A stretch of 64,000 bases of DNA from DATCLS01 sp035296625 (lineage in GTDB: Bacteria > Actinomycetota > Acidimicrobiia > Acidimicrobiales > VFJN01). Positions 16,600 through 25,294 of this stretch are shown piece by piece (the first letter of the stretch is position 1; each line of letters begins with the position of its first letter). The stretch is taken from contig DATHAO010000069.1 in assembly GCA_035296625.1 (NCBI GenBank), positions 1 through 64,000 on the forward strand, written 5' to 3'. The position numbers and the translations under genes were made by a program. The notes below the pieces were generated by a model that saw nothing but the letters and a program-made list of their open reading frames with translations, was not told the origin of the DNA and did not search any database.

Positions 16600-17098
16600 C
16601 GGTTCGCGTTCGCCCGCCGCGAGCCCGGCAGGCCCCGCTACCAGGCGGTAAACCGGCCGGTGGGGGTGCCCCCGCGGGCATCCCCGATGCTGGGTGCCGT
16701 CGCGTTCCCTAGCGTGACGTCGCGTCCCCGTGCCCCGGGGCTTCGACCTTGGAGGACGTCTCGACCTGCAGCCGGGGGCCGACGTGTCCGAGACGCGACG
16801 GGCGCTGCAGAACGCGTCGGCCGCTGGCAGCGCCGGGCCGAGAGCCCGATGTCATCGCGCGAGGTGGCGGACGCCGCCTGGGTGCGGCCGGATCGTGCGT
16901 AGCGTCCGCATCACCCGACGGCAGCGAGGCCGCGGGCCGCGCCCGGCGCCGCCGTGCGTGCTCCGCACCTGCGAGGGCCGACTCGTCAGCGTGGGCCACT
17001 GCGGGCTGACCGCGCCCCGCCGCTCCTGACCGTTTGTTGTACGCGAGCTGTACGCAGCCCGCCGTACCGTCGGGGAGTGGCGGTAACCGGTTGAGGCA
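16600..17098. other. Gene-free stretch between topA and the thiolase gene
   Basis: About 500 bases with no convincing gene. It contains an imperfect hairpin at 16664-16687 (GGGGTGCCC and GGGCATCCCC with one bulge) and several TAGCGT hexamers (for instance near 16709 and 16897) without a sensible reading frame behind them. Open frames on both strands are arginine/proline-rich and look like chance frames in GC-rich DNA. A non-coding RNA cannot be excluded. Confidence 0.4.
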
Positions 17099-17134
17099 GG
17101 GGCGGCGGGCGGAGCGGCGCCGACCCGCCGCCCC
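17099..17134 (-). terminator. Terminator hairpin after the thiolase gene
   Basis: GGGGCGGCGGG (17099-17109) and CCCGCCGCCCC (17124-17134) form a perfect 11-bp stem with a 14-base loop, 11 bases beyond the stop codon of the acetyl-CoA acetyltransferase. Confidence 0.7.
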
Positions 17135-17145
17135 GCCCGACCCGG

Positions 17146-18324
17146 TCAGACCGAGAGCAGGATGGCGTCGCCCTGGCCGCCGCCACCGCACAGGCCGGCC
17201 GCACCCAGGCCGCCCCCGCTGCGCTTGAGCTCGTGGAGCAGCGTGAGCGCAACGCGGGTACCCGACATGCCTACCGGGTGACCGAGGGCGATGGCCCCAC
17301 CGTTGACGTTCGCCACCTCGTCGGTGATGCCCAGCTCGTCCATCGAGGCCAGGCCCACGGCCGCGAACGCCTCGTTGAGCTCGAACAGGTCGATGTCGGT
17401 GACGGCCTTCCCGGCCGCCTCGGCGGCGGCCATGATCGCCCGCGACGGCTGGTTGAGCAGCGAGGGGTCGGGGCCGGCCACCTGGCCGTAGCCCAGCACC
17501 TCACCGAGCGGCTCGGTGCCGAGGCGCTCGGCCATCGCCTTCGACGTCACGATCACGGCGGCGGCGCCGTCGGAGATCTGCGAGGCGTTGCCGGCAGTGA
17601 TGTTGCCGGACTTGTCGAACGCCGGTCGCAGCTTGCCGAGCGACTCGGCGGTCGTACCTGGCCGGACGCCCTCGTCGGTGTCGATCACGATCGGGTCGCC
17701 CTTGCGCTGGGGCACCTCGACCGGGACGATCTCGTCGGCGAAGCGTCCCTCCTTGATGGCGGCGGCGGCGCGCTCGTGCGACTTGGCGGCGAACTCGTCC
17801 TGCGGGACCCGCAGGATCTCGGCCGACGCCGCGTACTTCTCGGTACCGGCGCCCATGGCGACGCAGTCGAAGGCGCAGAACAGCCCGTCGTACATCATCG
17901 AGTCGACCACGGTCTGGTCGCCCAGGCGGTAGCCGGCCCGGGCGCCGGGCAGCAGGTAGGGGGCCTGGGTCATCGACTCCATGCCGCCGGCCACGACGAT
18001 CTCGGCCGCCCCCGACTGGATGAGCAGGTCGGCGAGGAAGATGGCGTTGAGGCCCGAGAGGCACACCTTGTTGATGGTCGTCGCGGGCACGGACATGGGC
18101 ACGCCGGCGTTCACGGCGGCCTGGCGGGCGGTGATCTGCCCGGTCCCGGCCTGGAGCACCTGCCCCATGAAGACGTAGTCGACCTGGTCGGCGCTCACCC
18201 CCGCCCGGTCGAGCGCCGCCTCGATGGCGAAGCCCCCGAGGTCGGTGGCCTTGAAGCCGGCGAGCGCGCCGGACAGCTTGCCGATGGGCGTCCGGGCGCC
18301 GGCGAGGATGACGGATCCAGCCAT
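17146..18324 (-). CDS. Acetyl-CoA C-acetyltransferase (thiolase)
   Basis: The 392-residue enzyme joins two acetyl-CoA to acetoacetyl-CoA or runs in reverse. The full thiolase signature set is present: VILAGARTPIGKLSGAL at the N-terminus, the nucleophilic cysteine in NKVCLSGLNAI near residue 88, GGMESMTQAPYLLP, the catalytic histidine in NGGAIALGHPVGMSG near residue 349, and the second cysteine in AAGLCGGGGQGDA near residue 379. GGGGGGAAG precedes the ATG. A TACCCT hexamer about 40 bases upstream is a promoter candidate. With Ccr at 20918 and 3-hydroxybutyryl-CoA dehydrogenase at 41511 it supplies the first step of the ethylmalonyl-CoA route (inference); it could equally serve fatty acid oxidation. 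Confidence 0.94.
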   Translation of the reverse strand: MAGSVILAGARTPIGKLSGALAGFKATDLGGFAIEAALDRAGVSADQVDYVFMGQVLQAGTGQITARQAAVNAGVPMSVPATTINKVCLSGLNAIFLADLLIQSGAAEIVVAGGMESMTQAPYLLPGARAGYRLGDQTVVDSMMYDGLFCAFDCVAMGAGTEKYAASAEILRVPQDEFAAKSHERAAAAIKEGRFADEIVPVEVPQRKGDPIVIDTDEGVRPGTTAESLGKLRPAFDKSGNITAGNASQISDGAAAVIVTSKAMAERLGTEPLGEVLGYGQVAGPDPSLLNQPSRAIMAAAEAAGKAVTDIDLFELNEAFAAVGLASMDELGITDEVANVNGGAIALGHPVGMSGTRVALTLLHELKRSGGGLGAAGLCGGGGQGDAILLSV

Positions 18325-18500
18325 CTGCTTCCCCCCAAGAGGTGGTCGGAGCGGATGTCGTCAGGGTACCCGTCACCTTCAGAACCAGGGAAAACCGCTG
18401 CTCATTCCGCCTCTTCTGGCTCGCGGTGGGCTCGAGGACGGTGTCACCCTCCCAGCCGGGCCGGCGACCCCCACCCCGGTTGTCCCGAGCGTCGGGCGTG

Positions 18501-20774
18501 TCAGCCGCTCTGTGCCGTCGGCGTGCCATCCCCCTCGGCGGTCCCACCGGGCACCGGTGGAGGGGTCTCCGATGTCAGGGCCTGCATCACCGCGGGCCCC
18601 AACCAGTCGTCCGCCACATGGATGGCCGACTCGACCTCGAAGTGCACGCCATCGGGGCGGAGCAGTTGCTCGTTGCCCTCGGCGTCGACGTACGTGGCGT
18701 CGAACTCGCCGCCCGGCAGACCGGCGAGGTAGGCCTGCAGGTCGACCACCACGGCGCCCTCTCGGGCATCCATCACCTGGCGCACGATCTCGTTGAATCG
18801 GTCGACGCGGGCCGGGTCGGACTCCGGGAACCCGCCGTCGGGCCGCTCGGCCAGGAGCTTCCCTACGTCGAGGTGCGGGGCTGTCGCCCACACGACCATG
18901 ACCCCGTGGGCGAGGAGGAGGTCGGTCATCTTTTCGATCTCGCTGCGGAGGTAACCGTCGTACTCCTCGTCGCCTGGGTGCAGCCACTGGTCCGAGCCGT
19001 CGAGCTTGCGGTCGGCCACGTCCCACGGGCCGTACTGCACGAACGCGAAGTCCAGGTGCCCGTAACGCTCCTGCCGACGCGTGATCGCGTCGGGCAGCAG
19101 TTCGGCCCAGGCGTTGCACTCGGCCTTCGTCTCCCCGACGGAGCCCGAGTAGTCGATCTCGCCGCCCCGGGCGACCGAGCAGCCCAGGCCGCCGGTGCCG
19201 CTCACGAACGTGAACTCGTGCATCTCGCCGCCCCACACCCCGAGGCCCCAAGACGTGCGGAACATCGTCGAGTCGCCGATCGTCAGGCCGAGCTTCGAGC
19301 CGGGCGGGATCGACTCGGGCCGCGGATCCTGCCCGCCCTCGGCGAAGGCCGCGAAGGGGTCCTCGGGCGGCTCGTAGACGGCGGGCACCACGACGGCGAC
19401 GGCCACGACGAGGGCGAAAGCCCCGCCGGCCAGCGCCGGCATCGGCACCTTCGCAGGCCAGGTCGGCCGCCAGCCGCGGCGGATGGGCTTCTCGAGCAGG
19501 TAGTACGAGGCGATGGCGATGGCGAGCGTGGCCGCCAGGCGCACGGCGAAGAGCCGCTCGCCGCCCAGGCCCGTGCGCTCGCCGTCGAGCACCAGGAAAA
19601 CGGGCCAGTGGAACAGGTAGACGCCGTAGGAGATGACGCCGAGCAGGCGAAGCGGCTCGAACGACAGCGCGGCGCGCACGGGACCAGGCACGGTCGCCGA
19701 CAGCACCAGCGCGCCCGAGATGAGGGCGTAGGCGAGGAGGCCGCCCTCGTAGAGGCGCGGCGAGTCCTGCCCGACGTTGCACCAGGCGTAGGCCGACACG
19801 GCCAGAGCCATGACCCCGCCCGCCGCCGCCACCCGCTGGACGATCGCGGCCCGGGCGAACCCCAGCGCGAGCCCCACCGCCAGCAACGCGCCGACGAGGA
19901 TCTCGCCCATGCGGATGGGCGTGGCGTAGTAGACGACGGTCGGGTCGTCGGGCCCGTAGGCCAGCGTGAGTACCGCCGAGAGGGCGAACAGGCCGCCGAG
20001 CACGGCCGCGAACACCTTGAGGGAGCCCTTGGCCAGGCCGAACACGCCCGCGGCAAGCAGCGGGAAGACCCAGTAGAACTGCTCCTCGATCGCCAGGCTC
20101 CAGAAGTGGAGCACCGGTGACGGCGACGCGAACAGGTCGGCGTAGGCCCGGTCGTCGAACAGAAAGCGCCAGTTGGCTACCTGGAGCAGGGCGCCCAGCA
20201 CGTCGCCGCGCAGTGCGCGCTCCCAGCCCTGGTCGAGGAGGATCGCCGAGAGCGAGATGCCCGCCAGCGTCAGCGCCGAGGCCGGGAACAGGCGGCGCAG
20301 GCGCCGGGCCCAGAACCGCGACAGCGCGATGCTGCCGGTGTCGACCCGTTCGGCGACGAGCAGCGACGTGATGAGGAACCCGGAGAGCGTGAAGAACGTC
20401 GACACCCCCAGGTAGCCACCGCGGGCCCACGAGTAGCCGCCGTGGAACAGCAGGACGGCGCCCACGGCCAGACCCCGGATGCCGTCGAGCGCGGGGTTGT
20501 AGGCCAGCTTCGAGCCGGACCGGGTCGGCCGGCCCCCGGTGAGGGTGCCGTCACCGGACGACTCGCCCGTCGTGGGACCCGGGCCGTGGCCGTTGCCCGG
20601 GGCGCGGTCGGCGCCCACGCCCCCGCCAGGGACGTCGGTCAGCGTGCGGTCGGCGGTGTCGGTGTCTGCCATACCGGTAAGCCCACGATCAGCGTCTCGG
20701 GTCGGGCGGCGTCCGCCCACGTCGTTCAGGTCGGAGGTTCGTTCGGCCACACCCGCCCCTGTGTTCGTCGCCAC
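18501..20774 (-). CDS. OafA/YrhL-type membrane acyltransferase with C-terminal SGNH domain
   Basis: About 757 residues. Residues 85-420 form the acyltransferase-3 membrane domain: YNPALDGIRGLAVGAVLLFH with the conserved histidine, GYLGVSTFFTLSGFLITSLL, FWARRLRRLFPA, and WSLAIEEQFYWVFPLL. A hydrophilic C-terminal SGNH-hydrolase-like domain follows, with block I LTIGDSTMF near residue 498 and the catalytic pair in RPDGVHFE near residue 707. Such fusions O-acylate cell-surface glycans: the membrane part passes the acyl group across and the SGNH part transfers it. The GTG at 20774 and ATG at 20672 are both possible starts; neither has a good ribosome-binding site. The N-terminal 80 residues are low-complexity. 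Confidence 0.88.
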   Translation of the reverse strand: MATNTGAGVAERTSDLNDVGGRRPTRDADRGLTGMADTDTADRTLTDVPGGGVGADRAPGNGHGPGPTTGESSGDGTLTGGRPTRSGSKLAYNPALDGIRGLAVGAVLLFHGGYSWARGGYLGVSTFFTLSGFLITSLLVAERVDTGSIALSRFWARRLRRLFPASALTLAGISLSAILLDQGWERALRGDVLGALLQVANWRFLFDDRAYADLFASPSPVLHFWSLAIEEQFYWVFPLLAAGVFGLAKGSLKVFAAVLGGLFALSAVLTLAYGPDDPTVVYYATPIRMGEILVGALLAVGLALGFARAAIVQRVAAAGGVMALAVSAYAWCNVGQDSPRLYEGGLLAYALISGALVLSATVPGPVRAALSFEPLRLLGVISYGVYLFHWPVFLVLDGERTGLGGERLFAVRLAATLAIAIASYYLLEKPIRRGWRPTWPAKVPMPALAGGAFALVVAVAVVVPAVYEPPEDPFAAFAEGGQDPRPESIPPGSKLGLTIGDSTMFRTSWGLGVWGGEMHEFTFVSGTGGLGCSVARGGEIDYSGSVGETKAECNAWAELLPDAITRRQERYGHLDFAFVQYGPWDVADRKLDGSDQWLHPGDEEYDGYLRSEIEKMTDLLLAHGVMVVWATAPHLDVGKLLAERPDGGFPESDPARVDRFNEIVRQVMDAREGAVVVDLQAYLAGLPGGEFDATYVDAEGNEQLLRPDGVHFEVESAIHVADDWLGPAVMQALTSETPPPVPGGTAEGDGTPTAQSG

Positions 20775-20904
20775 GGGATATCGGAGACGGCGGGCGAGAC
20801 CACGGGAACGACGGGGGCCCCGCCCCCACAGCGGAGCGTGAACACCTTAATCGTCGCACGCGTCGACAGCCGAGCCGACCTGGAGCCCTGCGATTACCAC
20901 ACAG

Positions 20905-20917
20905 TAGGTTGCCGCCC
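20905..20917 (+). promoter_or_regulatory. Leaderless promoter -10 of ccr
   Basis: TAGGTT at 20905-20910 is followed by seven bases and the ATG of the crotonyl-CoA carboxylase/reductase gene, the same geometry seen before many genes in this window. Confidence 0.5.
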
Positions 20918-22267
20918 ATGCAGCACATCCTCGAGGCCATCCAGGGGGGAGCCTCAGGCGAGGACATCGCCGCTCTCCCCATCCCCGAGAGCTACCGCGC
21001 CGCCCACGTCCTGCGGTCCGAGGAGACCATGTGGGAGGGGGTGCCGTCCGAGGCGAAGGACCCGCGCAAGTCGCTGCACATCGGCGAGGTGCCCACGCCG
21101 GAGATCGCACCCGACGAGGTGTACCTGGCGGTCATGGCCAGCTCCATCAACTTCAACACGGTCTGGACCTCGATCTTCGAGCCTCTGCCGACATTCGGCT
21201 TCCTCGACCGCCTGGCCCGTGAGTCCGAGTGGGCGGCCCGCCACAAGCAGGACTACCACGTGGTCGGATCCGACGCCTCGGGCGTCGTGCTGCGCGTCGG
21301 CTCGGCCGTGCGCAACTGGAAGCCGGGCGACCGCGTCACGGTCCACTGCAACTTCGTCGACGACCAGGACCCCTCGGCCCACGACGACTCGATGCTCGCC
21401 GCCAACCAGCGCATCTGGGGCTTCGAGTCGAACTTCGGCGGCCTCGCCGACCTGGCCATCGTCAAGGCCAACCAGCTCATGCCCAAGCCCCAGCACCTCA
21501 CCTGGGAGGAGGCGGCGGTCAACGGGCTGTGCGCCTCGACGAGCTACCGCATGCTCGTCGGCCGGCACGCCGCCCGCATGAAGCAGGGCGACTCGGTGCT
21601 GATCTGGGGGGCCACCGGTGGCATCGGCGGCTACGCCACCCAGCTCGTGCTCAACGGTGGCGGCATCCCCGTCGGCGTCGCCTCGAAGGAGCAGCGCGTC
21701 GACCTGCTCCACGCCATGGGCTGCGACAACGTGATCGACCGCAGCGCCGAGGGCTACCGGTTCTGGGCCGACGAACACACGCAGGACGAGAACGAGTGGC
21801 GCCGGCTCGGCAAGAAGATCCGCTCCCTCATCGGCGAGGACCCGGCCATCGTGTTCGAGCACCCGGGGCGCCAGACCATGGGAGCGTCGGTTTTCGTGGC
21901 CGCCCGGGGCGGCACGATCGTGACCTGCGCCGCCACCAGCGGCTTCATGATCGAGTACGACAACCGCCACCTGTGGATGAAGCTGAAGCGCATCGTCTCG
22001 AGCCACTTCGCCAACTACCAGGAGGCGTGGGACATGAACCGCCTCATCGACCGGGGTGCGATCCAGCCGGTCATGTCGGCCGTCTACCCGCTGACCGAGA
22101 CCGGTGAGGCTGCGCGCGCCGTGCACCGCAACGAGGCCGAGGGCAAGCTCGGCGTGCTGTGCCTCGCGCCCGAGGCCGGCCAGGGTGTGGTCGATCCGGA
22201 GAAGCGCGAGCGCATCGGCGAGGACAAGATCACGCTGTTTCAGCGCTACGCGCGGGGCGAGCTCTAG
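20918..22267 (+). CDS. ccr: Crotonyl-CoA carboxylase/reductase
   Basis: The 449-residue enzyme reductively carboxylates crotonyl-CoA to ethylmalonyl-CoA with NADPH and CO2, the committed step of the ethylmalonyl-CoA pathway; it can also supply extender units for polyketides. It is a medium-chain dehydrogenase with the nucleotide loop WGATGGIGGYATQL near residue 230. The CO2-binding residues described for Kitasatospora Ccr have counterparts: asparagine in SSINFNTVW (residues 78/80), Phe-Glu in WGFESNFGG (169-170) and histidine in SSHFANYQ (363). I start at ATG 20918, which gives the conserved MQHILEAIQ N-terminus. Confidence 0.94.
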   Translation: MQHILEAIQGGASGEDIAALPIPESYRAAHVLRSEETMWEGVPSEAKDPRKSLHIGEVPTPEIAPDEVYLAVMASSINFNTVWTSIFEPLPTFGFLDRLARESEWAARHKQDYHVVGSDASGVVLRVGSAVRNWKPGDRVTVHCNFVDDQDPSAHDDSMLAANQRIWGFESNFGGLADLAIVKANQLMPKPQHLTWEEAAVNGLCASTSYRMLVGRHAARMKQGDSVLIWGATGGIGGYATQLVLNGGGIPVGVASKEQRVDLLHAMGCDNVIDRSAEGYRFWADEHTQDENEWRRLGKKIRSLIGEDPAIVFEHPGRQTMGASVFVAARGGTIVTCAATSGFMIEYDNRHLWMKLKRIVSSHFANYQEAWDMNRLIDRGAIQPVMSAVYPLTETGEAARAVHRNEAEGKLGVLCLAPEAGQGVVDPEKRERIGEDKITLFQRYARGEL

Positions 22268-22364
22268 GCAGCCGCTGCGGCGCCGGTCGAACTCGCCAAC
22301 GGCGCCGCCTGGCGCTTGGCCGGGCGCTGCGCGCTGCTCGTCGAAGGGCGCGCCGCTCCGGTGG

Positions 22365-22889
22365 TCACGTGACGGACCCGGAGGTGGCGCTGTCGCCGCC
22401 CAGGGCCGCCACGATCTCGGGGTCGGCGCAGGCCCGGGCGAAGGCGTCGAGCCGCCGCTCGATGTCGTGGCGGAGCAGCCAGGTGCCGATCCGGTCGCCG
22501 ATAGGGGCGAGCCAGCGCGGGCGGATGGTGAAGTTGTAGCGCCACGTCGCCGTGGTGCCGCCGCTCTCGTCGGGCGTGAAGTTCCAGCCGCCCGAGAACG
22601 TCTCGAAGAACCACGGCCCGTTCAGCATGCGCATGCCCACGTGGCGGGGCGGCCGGAACGCCACGTACTGCGACACCATCTGGAGGCGGTGCCGGGACCG
22701 GGTCCAGGTCCGCACGCCCGCCTTCGCGGCCGCCGCCCCGTCGAGCAGCCGCTGCTCGCGCACGAACGGGTCCCATCGGTAGCGGAGCGCCCCGTAGGTC
22801 TGGGACAGCGCGAACGCGCGGTCCTGATCCAGGGGAACGAGGGTGGTGGCTTCGACGCGAGGCACGGTGACAAAGGCCTTCCCGCTCAT
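22365..22889 (-). CDS. SRPBCC-family protein
   Basis: The 174-residue protein has the helix-grip pattern of the polyketide cyclase/dehydrase (SRPBCC) family: PRVEATTLVPLDQDRAFALS at the first strand and helix, FSGGWNFTPDESGGTTATWRYNF in the antiparallel sheet, and a long C-terminal helix DIERRLDAFARACADPE. These proteins bind hydrophobic ligands; no ligand or reaction can be named. It converges on ccr with 97 bases between and is divergent from the epimerase gene. ATG 22889 is the only sensible start. Confidence 0.75.
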   Translation of the reverse strand: MSGKAFVTVPRVEATTLVPLDQDRAFALSQTYGALRYRWDPFVREQRLLDGAAAAKAGVRTWTRSRHRLQMVSQYVAFRPPRHVGMRMLNGPWFFETFSGGWNFTPDESGGTTATWRYNFTIRPRWLAPIGDRIGTWLLRHDIERRLDAFARACADPEIVAALGGDSATSGSVT

Positions 22890-23036
22890 CGCCTACTCGA
22901 CACGCGCGTCGAGGGAGCACGCGCCCGTCCACCTCCTTTCGCCATCGGGACCCCGGTGGATGCGCCGGGCGCGAGCCCGAACCGGCCGCTCGGCGAGAGC
23001 TGTCCCCGGGCCCAGGACGCGGCCTACCCTCGGGGT

Positions 23037-23438
23037 GTGTTGCTCACCGAGATCGACCACGTCGCCATCGCCGTCAACGACCTCGAGGCGGCCATCGGCT
23101 ATTACCACGACACGTTCGGCGCCGAGGTCGAGCACCGCGAGGTGGTCGAGTCCGACGGCGTCGAGGAAGCCCTCCTCAAGGTGGCCGAGAGCTACATCCA
23201 GCTGCTCACGCCCACGCGCCCCGACTCACCCGTGGCCAAGTACCTCGAGCGCAAGGGCGAGGGCCTGCACCACATCGGCTACCGGGTCGCCGACTGCGGC
23301 GAGGCGCTCGACGCCGTAAAGGCCTCGGGCGGCCGCGTCATCGACGAGGCCCCCCGCCCCGGCAGCCGCGGCACGACGGTCGCGTTCGTCCACCCCAAGG
23401 CCGCGTTCGGCACGCTCATCGAGCTCGTCCAGGAGTAG
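23037..23438 (+). CDS. mce: Methylmalonyl-CoA/ethylmalonyl-CoA epimerase
   Basis: The 133-residue VOC-fold enzyme interconverts the 2R and 2S forms of methylmalonyl-CoA, and in ethylmalonyl-CoA pathway organisms also of ethylmalonyl-CoA. Metal ligands of the family are visible: histidine in TEIDHVAIAV near residue 8, GEGLHHIGYRVAD near residue 80, and glutamate in FGTLIELVQE at the end. The GTG at 23037 lies six bases after TACCCT (23025-23030), giving a leaderless start. Its position between ccr and, further on, the carboxylase and mutase genes fits the acyl-CoA pathway. A hairpin follows. Confidence 0.92.
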   Translation: MLLTEIDHVAIAVNDLEAAIGYYHDTFGAEVEHREVVESDGVEEALLKVAESYIQLLTPTRPDSPVAKYLERKGEGLHHIGYRVADCGEALDAVKASGGRVIDEAPRPGSRGTTVAFVHPKAAFGTLIELVQE

Positions 23439-23443
23439 CCGCC

Positions 23444-23469
23444 CGGCGCCCGGGCGCCAGCGGGCGCCG
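23444..23469 (+). terminator. Terminator hairpin after mce
   Basis: CGGCGCCCG (23444-23452) and CGGGCGCCG (23461-23469) pair perfectly around an eight-base loop, six bases after the epimerase stop codon. Confidence 0.65.
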
Positions 23470-23526
23470 GGGTGGCACCCGATATCACGGTGGAGGTGGC
23501 GCCGCGACCTGCCAGGATTGTCGGCC

Positions 23527-25140
23527 GTGTTGTCGGTACGCGGTCTGACGGTCGAGATCGGAGCCACCCTCGTGGTCGAGGGGGCCGGTTTCAGCGTGCG
23601 CGCCGGCGACAGCGTGGGTCTGGTCGGGCGCAACGGCGCCGGCAAGACGACGCTGCTCAAGGTGCTCGGCGGCATGGACGCCCCGAAGTCGGGCATCATC
23701 CAGCGGCCCGACACCTGGGGGTACCTGCCGCAGGACCCCCGCCTCGAGACCATTCCGCCGACCCGCACGGCGCTCTCGCACGTGCTGGGCGGGCGGGGGC
23801 TCGACGAGCTGGCCGTCCGGCTGGAGGAGCTGCGCCTCAAGATGGAGGCCCAGCCAGGCGACGACCGCCTGGTCGCGAAGTGGAGCAAGGCGCACGACCG
23901 TTTCGAGCACGCCGGGGGCTACGCCGCCGAGTCCGAGGCGCTGCGGCTGCTGGCCGGCCTCGGCCTGCGGGCGGACCGGTCCCACAAACCGATCACCGTG
24001 CTCTCCGGCGGCGAGAGGCGACGGGTCGAGCTGGCCCGCATCCTGTTCACCGGCCACGACCTGCTGCTGCTCGACGAGCCCACGAACCATCTCGACAACG
24101 ACGCCCGCGAGTGGCTGCTCGGGTTCCTGCGCACCTACCGCGGCGCCCTGATCGTGGTCAGCCACGACCTCGAGCTGCTCGACGAGTCGATCACGCGGGT
24201 GCTGCACCTCGACCGGCCCGGCGAGTCCGACGTGGGCGAGTTGACCGAGTACAAGGGCACCTACTCGCAGTACAAGGTCGCTCGCGCCGCCGACGAGGAG
24301 CGCCGGGCCAAGGTCGCCGCCCGCCAGCAGGCCGAGATCGCCCGGCTCCAGACCCTCGTCGACCGGTGGGGGGCCAAGCAGTCCAAGGCGTCGTTCGCCA
24401 ACGCCCTCGAGACCCGCATCGGGCGCATCCGCAACGAGGCCGTCGACGCCCCCAGCGCCCGCCGCGGCCTGCGGCTCAAGCTCCCCGACCCGCCGCCCTC
24501 CGGCCGGACGTCCCTGATCGTGGGCGGGCTCGCCAAGTCCTACGGCGACGGGCCCGCCGTGTTCAAGGACGTGAGCTTCGACGTGGGCCGGGGCGAGCGC
24601 CTGCTCGTGCTCGGGCTCAACGGCGCGGGCAAGACGAGCCTTCTGCGCATCCTCGCCGGGACGTCCGAGGCCGACGCCGGCGACGTGACGTTCGGGCACC
24701 AGGTGTCGGTGGGCTATTACGCGCAGGAGCACGAGGGCATCCGGGCCGGCGCGTCGCTGTTCGCGCACATGTCCGAGGCCGCGCCCGGGCTCACCGAGCA
24801 GGTGCGGCGGCGGCTGCTGGGCACGTTCGGCCTGTCGGGCGACAAGGTCCACCAGGACGCCTCCACGCTCTCGGGCGGCGAGAAGACCAAGCTTGCCCTC
24901 GCGCTGCTGGTGGCCGGCAAGCACAACCTGCTGCTGCTCGACGAGCCGACCAATAACCTCGACCCGCCGTCGCGCGAGGCCGTGGCCGCGGCGCTCGCCA
25001 GCTGGGCCGGCACGATGGTGATCGTGAGCCACGATGCCGGCTTCGTGCGCGACCTGGCGCCCGATCGGGCCCTGCTCATGCCCGACGGCGACATCGACCA
25101 CTGGTCCGAGGACATGCTCGACCTGGTCGAGCTGGCCTAG
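23527..25140 (+). CDS. ABC-F family ATPase
   Basis: The 537-residue protein has two ABC nucleotide-binding domains and no membrane helices. Domain 1: Walker A GRNGAGKTT, signature LSGGERRRVELARIL, Walker B LLLLDEPTNHLD. Then a charged inter-domain linker (YKGTYSQYKVARAADEERRAKV). Domain 2: GLNGAGKTS, LSGGEKTKLALALL, LLLLDEPTNNLDPPSREAV. ABC-F proteins act on ribosomes, as translation factors or antibiotic-resistance proteins; I cannot choose between these. The GTG at 23527 is eight bases behind CAGGAT, a possible leaderless -10; a TTG at 23518 is the alternative. Tandem repeats begin immediately after the stop. Confidence 0.92.
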   Translation: MLSVRGLTVEIGATLVVEGAGFSVRAGDSVGLVGRNGAGKTTLLKVLGGMDAPKSGIIQRPDTWGYLPQDPRLETIPPTRTALSHVLGGRGLDELAVRLEELRLKMEAQPGDDRLVAKWSKAHDRFEHAGGYAAESEALRLLAGLGLRADRSHKPITVLSGGERRRVELARILFTGHDLLLLDEPTNHLDNDAREWLLGFLRTYRGALIVVSHDLELLDESITRVLHLDRPGESDVGELTEYKGTYSQYKVARAADEERRAKVAARQQAEIARLQTLVDRWGAKQSKASFANALETRIGRIRNEAVDAPSARRGLRLKLPDPPPSGRTSLIVGGLAKSYGDGPAVFKDVSFDVGRGERLLVLGLNGAGKTSLLRILAGTSEADAGDVTFGHQVSVGYYAQEHEGIRAGASLFAHMSEAAPGLTEQVRRRLLGTFGLSGDKVHQDASTLSGGEKTKLALALLVAGKHNLLLLDEPTNNLDPPSREAVAAALASWAGTMVIVSHDAGFVRDLAPDRALLMPDGDIDHWSEDMLDLVELA

Positions 25141-25259
25141 GCGCGCCTGCGCCACGCTCGTCCTGAAGGAGCTGGCGTAGGCGCGCCTGCGCCACGCTCG
25201 TCCTGCTCCAGCTGGCCTCGGCGCGCCTGCGCCACGCTGGTCTGGTGGAGCCGACGTAG
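25141..25259. repeat. Three tandem 40-bp repeats after the ABC-F gene
   Basis: Units at 25141-25180, 25181-25220 and 25221-25259 each start GCGCGCCTGCGCCACGCT. The unit borders form a near-perfect palindrome of the type TGGCGTAGGCGCGCCTGCGCCA (split here: TGGCGTAGGCG and CGCCTGCGCCA). A partial unit covers the last codons of the ABC-F gene, and GCGCGCC recurs at 25260. Confidence 0.85.
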
Positions 25260-25294
25260 GCGCGCCCCCGCCGGCCGCCTACGGTGGCGCCACC

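Noticed and set aside
16640..16700. tRNA gene
   Set aside because: No cloverleaf or GGTTCGAATCC-type T-loop could be found here or elsewhere in the window.
16709..17191. 160-residue open frame on the minus strand between topA and the thiolase
   Set aside because: Composition is Arg/Pro/Ala-rich with no known motif, and its end overlaps a terminator hairpin and the thiolase 3' end.
25141..25259. Possible CRISPR array (three direct repeats)
   Set aside because: The units are contiguous with no unique spacers, so this is a tandem repeat.
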